A stretch of 64,000 nucleotides of DNA from CAVVAL01 sp963740215. Its GTDB lineage: Bacteria > Actinomycetota > Actinomycetes > Mycobacteriales > Cryptosporangiaceae. Made by a program: the position numbers and the translations under genes. The DNA is taken from contig CAVUDJ010000012.1 in NCBI GenBank assembly GCA_963740215.1, forward strand, positions 186,001 through 250,000, read 5' to 3'. Under the pieces are notes generated by a model. It worked only from the letters and a program-made list of their open reading frames with translations, had not been told where the DNA came from and did no database searches. This document shows positions 28,175-37,096 of this stretch, piece by piece (the first letter of the stretch is position 1; every line of letters begins with the position of its first letter).

Positions 28175-28815
28175 AGTGGGAACGCGGCGCACAGATCCTT
28201 CACCGATTCCTGATGCACGGCGTGGCCATCGACGTGCGGCCGGTGACGGTGGTGGCCGACGACGAGGACGCGCTGGTGCTCTGGCTCGCCCACGGCACGC
28301 CGACCCGGGTAGCCCAACTGCCCGGCGGCGTCGACCTGCGCTCCGTGACGAAGCGGCAGATGTTCGGCCAGCGCTGGCAGTCCGGCCCGCGCGACTGGGT
28401 CAATAACGTGCTGATGACGCTACCGACGGACGCGCCGCACGCGATCTGGTCCTTCTTCGCGCCGGACGGCACCTTCACGAAGTGGTACGCCAACCTGCAG
28501 TCCCCGGGCGAGCGATGGTCGGGCGGTGTCGACATCGTGGACCACCAGCTCGACCTGGTCGTCTCGCCCGACCACGCTGTCGACTGGAAGGACGCGGACG
28601 AACTGGAGGCCGCGCTCGAAGCCGGCTGGTACACGGCTGACGACTCCGTCCGCATCTACGCCGAGGCGCACCGGCTCGCCGAGTTGGCTGCGGACGGCAA
28701 ACCGCCGTTCGACGATCCGTGGCAGGGTCAGCGGCCCGACCCACTCTGGCCCATGCCCACGCTTCCCGCGCACTGGGCGGCACCCGGCCAGACCGGAACG
28801 GGCTTTCGCGACTAA
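28171..28815 (+). CDS. DUF402 domain protein
   Basis: 214 residues. The DUF402 core is seen in WSFFAPDGTFTKWYANLQSP, then VDIVDHQLDLVVSPDHAVDWKDADEL. DUF402 proteins include nucleoside di/triphosphatases and the phosphonate enzyme FomD; they use acidic residues to bind metal. ATG overlaps the HIT stop. The C-terminal 40 residues are Pro-rich. Precise substrate unknown. Confidence 0.85.
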   Translation: MKWERGAQILHRFLMHGVAIDVRPVTVVADDEDALVLWLAHGTPTRVAQLPGGVDLRSVTKRQMFGQRWQSGPRDWVNNVLMTLPTDAPHAIWSFFAPDGTFTKWYANLQSPGERWSGGVDIVDHQLDLVVSPDHAVDWKDADELEAALEAGWYTADDSVRIYAEAHRLAELAADGKPPFDDPWQGQRPDPLWPMPTLPAHWAAPGQTGTGFRD

Positions 28816-28920
28816 CGGGGCTGGGTGCGCCCTTCGTAGCCCACGAGCGTCGAGAATCCGCCGCCGGGCAGCCGCGAGCCGGACAGCTACCGTGAAGGAA
28901 CCTCAACCCGAGGAGTAGCG

Positions 28921-29628
28921 ATGCGGCAGCGCAGAACCTTCTCGCTCGCGGTGCTGGCGACCGTCGCCGTCCTGGTCCTCACGGGCTGCACGAACTCGCT
29001 CGCCCCCACCGGTAGGTGGCGCCACCTGCCGCCACCGGAGCCGCCGATCGACCGGCCGTTCACCACCGCGTCGGATCTCTGCAGCCTGGACGCCCCGACA
29101 CTGATCAAGCTGACCGGCAAGGCGCTGACGCCACTCCCGCCGATCACCCAGCCGGCCGGCGACACGATGTGCCGTTGGGCCGCGCCCGACGCGCAGGGGC
29201 GCAACGCCGACCTGTATGTCCAGCTCGACGGGATGCCGTCAGAGCGGATCGGCGACTGGGGCCGAGGCGTACTGGAGCAGGCCAGACGGTTGCCGGCGCA
29301 CCTCGTCGGGGACGAGGCGACGGTCAAGGCCGTCGAAGCCGTGGTCGCGGCGCTACCCGAACTCCCCACGCCGTGGGAGGGCTGCGACGCCGCCGACGAG
29401 ATCTCCCGGATCCTCGGCGGCAAGCAAGAGGGCAACGCCTTCGTGAGCTACCCGCCGGTCGTTGAGCCCTTCCTGAACGGCGGCACGATGGTCCGGGTCG
29501 CTCTGTGCTCGAACATGTACTACTCGGTGCTGTGGGTCGGGTCGCGCACCTGGACCAAGGCCAACGCGCCTGTGCAGAAGCTGCTGGAGGAGCAGCTCTA
29601 CATCCACGGGCGTCTCTCCGAGCTCTAG
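28921..29628 (+). CDS. Lipoprotein of unknown function
   Basis: 235 residues. The signal peptide ends in the lipobox LTGC at residue 23, so the mature protein should be acylated and held on the outer face of the membrane. Four further cysteines (SDLCSLD, MCRWA, GCDAADE, ALCSNMY) may form two disulfides, as in DUF3558-type actinobacterial lipoproteins; that assignment is tentative. GAGGAG precedes the ATG. Its stop overlaps that of the convergent cca gene. Confidence 0.75.
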   Translation: MRQRRTFSLAVLATVAVLVLTGCTNSLAPTGRWRHLPPPEPPIDRPFTTASDLCSLDAPTLIKLTGKALTPLPPITQPAGDTMCRWAAPDAQGRNADLYVQLDGMPSERIGDWGRGVLEQARRLPAHLVGDEATVKAVEAVVAALPELPTPWEGCDAADEISRILGGKQEGNAFVSYPPVVEPFLNGGTMVRVALCSNMYYSVLWVGSRTWTKANAPVQKLLEEQLYIHGRLSEL

Positions 29629-31076
29629 CTCCCCGGGACGTCGATGCCCTGCTCGGCCGCCCAGCGCAGTAGCTCGGCCTCGGCCTCGTCGCGGCTCAGC
29701 GGACCACGGTCGAGACGCAGCTCCTTGAGGTACTTCCACGCCTTGCCGACCACCGGGCCGGGCGGCACGCCGAGCAGCTGCATGATCGCGTTGCCGTCGA
29801 GGTCGGGGCGGACCGCACGGAGATCCTCCTCGGCCTGGATCCGGGCGATCCGTTCCTCAAGGGCGTGGTAGGTGGCGGCGAGCACGGCGGCGCGGCGCTT
29901 GTTCCGGGTCGTGCAGTCCGACCGGACCAGCTTGTGCAACCGCGGCAGCAGCTCACCGGCGTCGGTGACATAGCGGCGCACGGCCGAGTCGGTCCACTCG
30001 CCGCGCCCGTACCCGTGGAACCGCAAGTGCAGGAAGACCAGGTTGGCGACGGCCTCGGTGACATCCTTCGAGAATCGCAGCGCCCGCATGCGCTTGCGGG
30101 TCATCTTGGCGCCCACGACCTCATGGTGATGGAAGCTGACGCCGCCGCCGTCCTCATGCCGCCGGGTCGCGGGCTTGCCGACGTCGTGCATGAGCGCGGC
30201 GAAGCGGAGCACGAAGTCGGGACCGCCCTCTTCCAGGGCGATCGCCTGTTCGAGGACGGTGAGGGTGTGCTCGTAGACGTCCTTGTGCTGGTGGTGCTCG
30301 TCGATCTCCAGCTGCATCCCGGGCAGCTCGGGCAGAACGTGAGCCGCTAGGCCGGTGTCGACAAGTAGACGAAGTCCGGTGACCGGATCGGCGCCGTTGA
30401 CCAGCTTGATCAGCTCGTCACGCACCCGCTCAGGCGTGATCCGGGCGATCTGGTCGGCCATCGCGGTCATCGCGTCGACCACCTCAGGCGCTACCGCGAA
30501 CTGCAGCTGGGAGGCGAATCGCGCGGCCCGCAGCATCCGCAACGGATCGTCGCCGAACGAGTCCTCGGGCTTGCCCGGGGTGCGCAACGTGCGGGAGGCC
30601 AGATCCTGCAGGCCGCCGTACGGATCGGTGAACTCATGGCCGGGCAGCGACACCGCCATCGCGTTGACCGTGAAGTCACGCCGCACCAGGTCGTCGGCCA
30701 GCGAGTCGCCGTACTGCACGATCGGGTTGCGGCTGACACGGTCGTACGCCTCGGCCCGATACGTGGTGATCTCCAACCGCAGCCCACCGCGGGCTATGCC
30801 CACCGTGCCGAACTCGATCCCGACTGTCCAGATGGCCTCGGCCCAGTCCTTGACCAGGTCCAACACCGTCTCGGGACGGGCATCTGTGCAGAAGTCGAGG
30901 TCGTCGCCGAGCCGGCCGAGCAGCGCGTCGCGCACCGAACCGCCGACCAGGTGCAAATCGTGCCCGGCAGCGGCGAAGCGGCGCCCCAGCTCGTCGGCGA
31001 CCGGGGACACCCGGAGCAGCTCAGCGACGGCGTTGCGCTGCACGGCGTTCAACACGGAGGAAGGACCATCGACCAC
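29625..31076 (-). CDS. cca: CCA tRNA nucleotidyltransferase
   Basis: 483 residues. The nucleotidyltransferase head has LVGGSVRDALLGRLGDDLDF (GG and DxD catalytic motifs), then RRDFTVNAMAV and GGLQDL. A C-terminal HD domain shows LMHDVGKPATRRHE, seen in the actinobacterial PcnA/CCA group. It adds or repairs the 3' CCA of tRNAs. It is divergent from the NUDIX-murJ operon, as in mycobacteria (Rv3907c-Rv3908). Confidence 0.93.
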   Translation of the reverse strand: MVDGPSSVLNAVQRNAVAELLRVSPVADELGRRFAAAGHDLHLVGGSVRDALLGRLGDDLDFCTDARPETVLDLVKDWAEAIWTVGIEFGTVGIARGGLRLEITTYRAEAYDRVSRNPIVQYGDSLADDLVRRDFTVNAMAVSLPGHEFTDPYGGLQDLASRTLRTPGKPEDSFGDDPLRMLRAARFASQLQFAVAPEVVDAMTAMADQIARITPERVRDELIKLVNGADPVTGLRLLVDTGLAAHVLPELPGMQLEIDEHHQHKDVYEHTLTVLEQAIALEEGGPDFVLRFAALMHDVGKPATRRHEDGGGVSFHHHEVVGAKMTRKRMRALRFSKDVTEAVANLVFLHLRFHGYGRGEWTDSAVRRYVTDAGELLPRLHKLVRSDCTTRNKRRAAVLAATYHALEERIARIQAEEDLRAVRPDLDGNAIMQLLGVPPGPVVGKAWKYLKELRLDRGPLSRDEAEAELLRWAAEQGIDVPGS

Positions 31077-31185
31077 GGCTGATGACCCTATCTGCCCGGC
31101 GCTCGTTCCCCATCTCGGCCGTGCCCCCCACCGCGCGAGCCCCCGGAGCGGAACGGCTTTGGCGAGAACAGCCCGCGCGGGACGC

Positions 31186-31191
31186 TATGTT
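31186..31191 (+). promoter_or_regulatory. -10 box, probable leaderless promoter of NUDIX-murJ
   Basis: TATGTT is six bases before the ATG at 31198 and no ribosome site intervenes, the pattern of a leaderless transcript. Confidence 0.5.
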
Positions 31192-31197
31192 CTGAGA

Positions 31198-31680
31198 ATG
31201 GCCCGCCGAACATCCCCGCGCCGGCCGGGACGGTTCGGCCGCCGGCTGCAGCGCGTTGAGGAAACGTCCGCTGGTGGCCTCGTCGTAGCCGGCGAGGGCG
31301 CGGACGCCCGTGGCGTGCTCATCGGCAAGCTCGACCGGAAGGGCCGGCTGGTCTGGTCGCTGCCCAAGGGCCACGTCGAGGAGGGCGAGAGCCTGGAGCA
31401 GACTGCCGTGCGTGAGGCCGAGGAGGAGACCGGCATCACGGGCGAGGTCATCGGCCCGCTCGGCATCGTCGACTACTGGTTCGTCGCCGAAGGGCGGCGC
31501 ATCCACAAGACAGTGCATCATTTCCTGCTCCGCGCCACCGGTGGGGAGCTCTCTAACGCCGATGTGGAGGTGACCGAGGTGGCCTGGGTGCCGCTCGGTG
31601 AGATTCCTGACCGCCTGGCCTACCCGGACGAGCGCAAGCTGATTGTCCAGGTCCCGGAGATGCTGGACCGTTCCGCGTGA
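31198..31680 (+). CDS. NUDIX hydrolase (MutT4-like)
   Basis: 160 residues. The basic N-terminus leads into SAGGLVVAG. The complete Nudix box is GHVEEGESLEQTAVREAEEE followed by TGI. Position between cca and murJ equals mycobacterial mutT4 (Rv3908). It may sanitise oxidised nucleotides or hydrolyse dinucleoside polyphosphates. Its stop overlaps the GTG start of murJ. Confidence 0.9.
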   Translation: MARRTSPRRPGRFGRRLQRVEETSAGGLVVAGEGADARGVLIGKLDRKGRLVWSLPKGHVEEGESLEQTAVREAEEETGITGEVIGPLGIVDYWFVAEGRRIHKTVHHFLLRATGGELSNADVEVTEVAWVPLGEIPDRLAYPDERKLIVQVPEMLDRSA

Positions 31681-33380
31681 CCGGCGCCGAGCAACCCACC
31701 GAGCGCATCCCGGTGGTGACCGACGACGTGACCGTCGTGATCCCGGCACAGAAGGAACCGGATAAGACCGCCAGCAGCGTTGCGCGCAGCAGCAGCATCA
31801 TGGCGGTCGGCAGCCTCGTGTCGCGGATCACCGGCTTCGCGCGCGCAGCGGTCATCGCGGCGGCCCTGGGCACTGCCATCGGCAACTCGTACCAGCTCGC
31901 GGTGAGCCTGCCGCAGATGATCTACGAGCTGCTGGTCGGCGGCATCCTCACCAGCGTCGTCGTGCCGCTGATCGTCAAGGCGCGCAAGACCGACGCGGAC
32001 GGTGGCGAAGCGTTCACACACCGGTTGCTCACCGCCGCCGCCCTGATGCTCGGCATCGCGACGATCTCGGCGGTGCTGCTGGCGCCCGTCCTGACCTGGA
32101 TGTTCGCCAACGAGCAAACCACCGGCGACGACCGCGTCCTGATCAACACCCTGCTGTACCTGATGTTGCCGGCGATCTTCTTCTACGGTCTCGCCGCCGT
32201 TCTCGCCGCTGTGCTCAACACGCGCGACCATTTCTTCGCGCCGATGTGGGCACCGATCCTCAACAACTTCGTGGTGATCACCGCCGCTGTCGTGTTCATC
32301 GCGCTGCCTGGCCCGGACACGCTGAACCCGTCGACGATCACGCCCGCGCAGGTCCTCGTGATCGGCGTCGGCACGACGCTCGGCATCCTGCTGCAGACAG
32401 CGTCGCTGTGGCCTGCGCTGCGGAAGGTCGGCTTCCGCTGGAAGTGGCGGTTCGACCTGTACGGGACGGGCCTCGGCGAGGCGGTCCGGCTGGGCACCTG
32501 GGCGCTGGTGTACGTGGGCGTGAGCCAGGTCGGGCTGGTGCCGGTGATGTGGATCGCGAAGTATGCCGGTGACCGCGTCGCTGGCGGAAACCTCGTCCAC
32601 AACAACGCGTTCCTGCTCTTCATGATGGTCCACGGCATCGTCGCGGTGAGCATCCTGACCGCGCTGATGCCACGGATGAGCGCCGCGGCGGCGGAGAGCC
32701 GCTGGGCGGATCTGACGGCGAATCTGTCGCTCGGCGCGCGGCTCTCGGCGGTGGTGCTGGTGCCGGCCACGGCTGCGTACGTGGCGCTCGGCGTCCCGCT
32801 CGCCATCACCGCCTTCCAGTGGGGCGAGTTCGGCAGCGACGCCGCCCATGCCACCGGCTACGCGGTGATGGCGGCCGGCATCGGGCTCGTGCCGTTCGCG
32901 ATCAGCCAGATGCAGATCTTCGCGTTCTACTCGATGCGCGACACCAGGACGCCCGCCCTGCTCAACATCCCCGTCGTCGTCACCAAGGTGGCTTTCGACG
33001 TCGGCGTCTGGCTGCTCGTCGATCCCGAGTACATCATCGTCGGGCTGATGTGCGGCAACACCATCTCCTACGTCGTCGCGGTGATCATCTCCGGCCGGCT
33101 GCTCCGCAAGCGCGTCGGCTCGGGCGACACCGCCCGGATCAGCCGGACGCTGGTGCGGCTCACGATCGCGGCGATAGTTGCCGGCGCGATCGGCGGGGGC
33201 CTCTCCTACGGCATCCAGGCCTGGCTCGGCGACGGCAAGCTCGGCTCGCTCGTGGCGCTGCTGGTGGGCGGCCTGGCGCTGGGTGTGGCGTTCGTCGCCG
33301 GCGCGGTGTTCCTGCGGATACGCGAGGTCACCGAGGTATGGGGCACCGTGCGCCGGAGGATCCCGGGTCTCAGCAGGTGA
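31677..33380 (+). CDS. murJ: Lipid II flippase MurJ (MviN family)
   Basis: 567 residues with 14 predicted membrane spans. Family markers: SLVSRITGFARAAVIAAALG, LLVGGILTSVVVPL, NTRDHFFAPMWAPILNN and FYSMRDTRTP. MurJ flips lipid II for peptidoglycan synthesis. Unlike mycobacterial MviN it stops after the transporter core; the pseudokinase and ligand-binding parts appear as a separate gene at 37097-38494. GTGA overlap with the upstream NUDIX gene. The last 11 bp overlap the convergent lipoprotein gene. Confidence 0.93.
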   Translation: MTGAEQPTERIPVVTDDVTVVIPAQKEPDKTASSVARSSSIMAVGSLVSRITGFARAAVIAAALGTAIGNSYQLAVSLPQMIYELLVGGILTSVVVPLIVKARKTDADGGEAFTHRLLTAAALMLGIATISAVLLAPVLTWMFANEQTTGDDRVLINTLLYLMLPAIFFYGLAAVLAAVLNTRDHFFAPMWAPILNNFVVITAAVVFIALPGPDTLNPSTITPAQVLVIGVGTTLGILLQTASLWPALRKVGFRWKWRFDLYGTGLGEAVRLGTWALVYVGVSQVGLVPVMWIAKYAGDRVAGGNLVHNNAFLLFMMVHGIVAVSILTALMPRMSAAAAESRWADLTANLSLGARLSAVVLVPATAAYVALGVPLAITAFQWGEFGSDAAHATGYAVMAAGIGLVPFAISQMQIFAFYSMRDTRTPALLNIPVVVTKVAFDVGVWLLVDPEYIIVGLMCGNTISYVVAVIISGRLLRKRVGSGDTARISRTLVRLTIAAIVAGAIGGGLSYGIQAWLGDGKLGSLVALLVGGLALGVAFVAGAVFLRIREVTEVWGTVRRRIPGLSR

Positions 33381-33936
33381 TGCCGGCCTTCTGCGCGTCA
33401 CGCAGGATGTCGACGAAACCGGCGAGCAGCTTCACGACCTCACGGGTCTTCGGCTCATAGAGGAACAGGTACCCGGTCTTCTCGCCCTTGACGAGAAGGC
33501 CGGGGAACGACCGCTCGCTCTCCGGCAGCTCCTCTGCGTCCGGGTACGCCTTGCGCACCTCGTCGAGCGGCGACTCCACCGAGACCTGCTCGGGGGTGCG
33601 CACCCCGGGGCTGAGCACCCAGACGAAGCCGAGCTTGTCCTGGCTGTTGAAGATCAGGTCGGCCGCGTCGATGTAACCGGGGACGTCGTAGACCTGCTGG
33701 CCTTCGCAGCCCAGTTCTTCCGCCGGCACGATCAGCTTTCTGCCGACCAGCGCCAGCCGGTTCTCGCCGAACCGGATCGGGCCGATGCCGTCCATGTGGA
33801 CGACGTTCGGCGGGTAGCTCGCCGTCGGCGACGGGCTTCCCGGCTCGGGCCCACCCGTCGAATCGGTGGGTTGGTCACACGCCACTACGGCGAGTAACAG
33901 TAACGGCACGGCAAGCAGCGCTCGCGTCAGACGCAT
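33370..33936 (-). CDS. Small lipoprotein of unknown function
   Basis: 188 residues. The signal peptide MRLTRALLAVPLLLLAVVAC ends at the lipobox Cys20. The mature part starts with a Pro/Ser/Thr linker, then a compact domain (GIGPIRFGENRLALVG, then LGFVWVLSPGVRTPEQ) that resembles small periplasmic-type domains found in pairs in other actinobacterial lipoproteins. A Cys pair (EELGCEG and the terminal ITC) may form a disulfide. No function assigned. Confidence 0.72.
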   Translation of the reverse strand: MRLTRALLAVPLLLLAVVACDQPTDSTGGPEPGSPSPTASYPPNVVHMDGIGPIRFGENRLALVGRKLIVPAEELGCEGQQVYDVPGYIDAADLIFNSQDKLGFVWVLSPGVRTPEQVSVESPLDEVRKAYPDAEELPESERSFPGLLVKGEKTGYLFLYEPKTREVVKLLAGFVDILRDAQKAGITC

Positions 33937-34054
33937 CCGGGCATCACTCCTGTCCGCGCCAGTTCTACCGGGCCGAGCGTCAGGCTCGCCACAACCGCGG
34001 AGAAATGCCTACCGCATGTTTACTCGCATTTCACGTGGAGTGAAACGGCGCGGT

Positions 34055-35596
34055 TTACCGGCGGCGCCGAGCGGTACCGAAGATGCTCCGCATGATCTCC
34101 CGGCCGGCGGCGGTGGCGGCCGATCGGAGGAAGCCCTTGACGGCGCTGGATCCGAGCACCTCGGCGACGACGCTCTTCTCGTCCTTCTGCCGCGCTGGGG
34201 GCTTGGTTGCCTCCGCCCCCGGCTTCGTCGCCCCTGGTGCCGCCACCTTGGCCAGCAGCTTCTCGTACGCGGACTCCCGGTCGATCTCCTCGCCGTACTT
34301 CGGCAGCAGCGGCGACGCCTTGACGATGCCCTCCGCAGCCGCGGCGTCGAGCGGCGCCATGAGCGACTGCGGCGCGGGCAACTTGGTCCAGGCGACCGGC
34401 GTCGGCGCGCCGCGCTCGGACAACACGGTGACGATCGCCTCGCCGGTGCCGAGCTGCGTCAGCACCTCTTCGAGGTCGTAGCTGCTGTTGGGGAACGTGG
34501 ACACCGTGGCCTTGAGCGCCTTCGCGTCCTCCGGTGTGTACGCGCGCAGCGCGTGCTGGACCCGGTTGCCGAGCTGGGCGAGCACGTCCGACGGCACGTC
34601 CTTGGGGGTCTGCGTCACGAAGACGACACCAACACCCTTGGACCGGATGAGCCGGACCGTCTGGGTGATCGCAGCGAGGAAATCCTTGGAGGCGTCCTTG
34701 AAGAGCAGGTGTGCCTCGTCCAGGAAGAACACCAGCTTCGGCTTCTCGACGTCGCCCACCTCGGGCAGGTCGTGGAACAGGTCGGCGACGAACCACATCA
34801 GGAAGGTGGAGAACAGCGCCGGCTTGTCCTGCAGGTTCGGCAGTTCGAGGATGTTGACGACGCCGCGACCGTCCGGTGTGGTGCGGAGGAAGTCCTGCGT
34901 CTCGAACTCGGGCTCGCCGAAGAAGTCTTCGGCGCCACTGTCGGCGAACGCGATCAGCTCGCGCAGGATCACGCCCGCGGTGGCCTTGCTCAGACCGCCG
35001 AGGTCCTTGAGCGCGGCCTCGCCCTCGTCGGACGTGAGGTGCTGGATCACCGAGCGCAGATCCTTGAGGTCCAGCAGCGGCAGCCCGTGCTTGTCCGCGA
35101 AGTGGAAGACGAGGCCGAGCGAGGACTCCTGGACGTCGTTGAGCCCGAGCACCTTGGAGAGCAGCGTCGGGCCGAACGCGGTGATCGTGGCGCGGACCGG
35201 AACGCCGGTGCCGCGCCCACCCAGAGCGAAGAACTCCACCGGGTACGCCGTGGGCTGCCAGGCCTGGCCGATCTCGGCCGATCGGGCGGCGAGCTTGTCG
35301 CTCTGCGCGCCCGCTGCGCCCATGCCGGACACGTCACCCTTGATGTCGGCGAGGAAGACGGGCACACCGGCGGTGCTGAGTTGCTCGGCGAGGCCCTGCA
35401 GCGTCTTGGTCTTGCCGGTACCGGTGGCGCCGGCGACGAGGCCGTGCCGGTTCACCATCGAGAGCGGTATCCGCACCTTCGCCTCGGGATTGCCCGTGCC
35501 GTCCACCACGAGTGCTCCCAGCTCCAGCGCCGGCCCGTCGAACGCGTACCCCTTTGCGACCTCGGCGACGATGTCCGCGCCCTGCTGCTCCGCCAT
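34055..35596 (-). CDS. HerA/DUF853-type ATPase
   Basis: 513 residues from the ATG at 35596, five bases after GGGAG. Walker A GATGTGKTKTLQGLAEQL, a DIKGDVSG motif, Walker B LVFFLDEAHLLF, and the RSKGVGVVFVTQTPKD sensor region define the DUF853 (HerA-helicase-like) family. A basic C-terminal tail follows. HerA relatives are hexameric DNA translocases; the role of this branch is not established. It stands alone, with a riboswitch-controlled gene divergent upstream. Confidence 0.88.
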   Translation of the reverse strand: MAEQQGADIVAEVAKGYAFDGPALELGALVVDGTGNPEAKVRIPLSMVNRHGLVAGATGTGKTKTLQGLAEQLSTAGVPVFLADIKGDVSGMGAAGAQSDKLAARSAEIGQAWQPTAYPVEFFALGGRGTGVPVRATITAFGPTLLSKVLGLNDVQESSLGLVFHFADKHGLPLLDLKDLRSVIQHLTSDEGEAALKDLGGLSKATAGVILRELIAFADSGAEDFFGEPEFETQDFLRTTPDGRGVVNILELPNLQDKPALFSTFLMWFVADLFHDLPEVGDVEKPKLVFFLDEAHLLFKDASKDFLAAITQTVRLIRSKGVGVVFVTQTPKDVPSDVLAQLGNRVQHALRAYTPEDAKALKATVSTFPNSSYDLEEVLTQLGTGEAIVTVLSERGAPTPVAWTKLPAPQSLMAPLDAAAAEGIVKASPLLPKYGEEIDRESAYEKLLAKVAAPGATKPGAEATKPPARQKDEKSVVAEVLGSSAVKGFLRSAATAAGREIMRSIFGTARRRR

Positions 35597-35920
35597 CTCG
35601 ACTCCCACCGATCGGACACACGGACCCGCGCGAAGCCTAGGCGTTCAGGCCGTACCCGTGCCCGAATTATCACCTAAGTAGCCATAAATCTGTTTCCAGA
35701 GTTGGATAAGTAGGGACAATCACACCTCGTCAAGGGCAATTGCTTACGCATTGTGTTTACGCGATCACGCTATTGTGAAATTCGGCGGATTTGCCTAGGA
35801 GATTTCGGACATTGAATCTGTAAGTTCGCTTAATAAGCCTGTGGTGTAAATCTCATACTTGTAACGGAGCGCCTTTATCCCCGATGATCTCGGCGGAATG
35901 CGCGCACAGGGCGCGCACAT
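35597..35920. promoter_or_regulatory. AT-richer promoter region between the DUF853 gene and the riboswitch
   Basis: About 320 bp clearly less GC-rich than the rest of the window, with no gene recognised. It must hold the divergent promoters for the DUF853 ATPase and the NlpC/P60 transcript; I cannot fix individual -10/-35 boxes. Confidence 0.5.
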
Positions 35921-36085
35921 TGGCGGGGCACACGCCGAGTCCTACCCGAGCCCCACCAGTGACCGACCGGCATTTACCAACGGGTAGGAGCGGGGGACCC
36001 AGGTTCCTCGGAGACAGCGGCTGGACGAAAGCCGGCGCGCGTCTCCTCGGGGTGAAGCCGCGCACTTTGCGGCCGGGCACCTAAA
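35921..36085 (+). ncRNA. c-di-AMP riboswitch (ydaO/yuaA leader type)
   Basis: The leader contains CGCCGAGTCC at its 5' side, the hallmark GGAGCGGGGGACCCAGGT around 35985-36005 and GGGGTGAAGCCG downstream, the conserved blocks of the ydaO/yuaA class. CCTACCCG (about 35941) can pair with CGGGTAGG (about 35980). The next gene is an NlpC/P60 cell-wall hydrolase, the usual actinobacterial target. High c-di-AMP would be expected to switch the gene off. Confidence 0.78.
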
Positions 36086-36139
36086 CCTTCCCGCCCGAAC
36101 CCGACAGCTGACTTCGTAGGCGTGCAGGAAGGACACCTT

Positions 36140-36901
36140 GTGCAATCGGTGTTATCCCACCGTCGCCCGAGAACGAAACGCAGCAAGATCACGCTCCTGG
36201 TGGGGCTCCTGAGCGGGCTCCTCGTCGTAGGCGCCATTGGCGCCCCGATGGCACTGGCTCAGGTCAACGCCTGGGCGGTCCTTAACCCCAACCGCACGAT
36301 CTACGCCGGCCAGGCCACGACCGTGAACGTGCTCTCCGGAGCGGGCGCGGCGCGCACCGCCGGCATGCTGGCCTCGCTCCAGGCGGCCACTGCCCAAGGC
36401 TGGAAGACGGTCGACGCCAAGAAGCTCTCCACCAACGGCCGGGTCGCGTTCACCGTCAAGCCACGGGCGACCACGAAGCTGCGGGTCGGCATCCTCGGTA
36501 AGGGGATGATCGGCGGCACCGCCTCCAACGTCGTCACGATCACCGTGTCGAACCCGGGTCTGGCCGTCGTGGCCGAAGCGGCCAAGCACCGCGGCAAGAT
36601 GTACCAGTTCGGCGCCGCGGGCCCGTACCGGTTCGACTGCTCGGGCTACACGCAATTCGTCTACAAGCGGTTCGGCCGCTCGCTGCCCCACAGCGCGACC
36701 CAGCAGGGGAGCCTCGGTGTCGGCGTCGCCAAGGCTGCCGCACGCCCGGGCGACCTCCTGCTGTTCGGTTCCCCCGGTCGCTACTACCACGCGGCGATCT
36801 ACGCGGGTAACGGCGCCATGTGGGACGCGTCCACCTCGGGTCAGCCGGTGGCGCTGCGGAGGATCTACAGCCAAGGCTTCGCAGTCCGTCGACTTGTCTG
36901 A
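36140..36901 (+). CDS. Secreted NlpC/P60 peptidoglycan hydrolase
   Basis: 253 residues from the GTG at 36140, seven bases after GGAAGG. Signal peptide ends around APMALAQ. The middle domain (residues 25-130) is a beta-rich region of unknown type. The C-terminal NlpC/P60 domain has the catalytic cysteine in RFDCSGYTQFVYKRFG, the LPHSATQQ segment and the histidine in YYHAAIYAGNG. It should cleave D-Glu-mDAP bonds in the cell wall. Controlled by the upstream c-di-AMP-type riboswitch and ended by a 20-bp hairpin. Confidence 0.9.
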   Translation: MQSVLSHRRPRTKRSKITLLVGLLSGLLVVGAIGAPMALAQVNAWAVLNPNRTIYAGQATTVNVLSGAGAARTAGMLASLQAATAQGWKTVDAKKLSTNGRVAFTVKPRATTKLRVGILGKGMIGGTASNVVTITVSNPGLAVVAEAAKHRGKMYQFGAAGPYRFDCSGYTQFVYKRFGRSLPHSATQQGSLGVGVAKAAARPGDLLLFGSPGRYYHAAIYAGNGAMWDASTSGQPVALRRIYSQGFAVRRLV

Positions 36902-36926
36902 CGAACGTCACAGCACGAATAAATAG

Positions 36927-36970
36927 CCACGAAAGGTACGTATCGGACGGCCGATACGTACCTTTCGTGG
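36927..36970 (+). terminator. Terminator after the NlpC/P60 gene
   Basis: A perfect 20-bp stem (36927-36946 with 36951-36970) and a 4-nt ACGG loop, then GTTTCT. It begins 25 bp past the stop. Confidence 0.85.
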
Positions 36971-37096
36971 GTTTCTGGGTAGCAGTGGCAACTACACCGG
37001 CGAGACGGCACGATGTCGGTGGACCGTAGAGGTAGCCAGAGGGCATAACCTGGTGAGCGAATGCAGGCCGTGAATCCGCTCACGGGAGGGCGAGTT

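Noticed and set aside
34029..34050. parS-like TTTCACGTGGAGTGAAAC near the HerA-like gene
   Set aside because: Only one half matches parS; the second half is displaced by extra bases.
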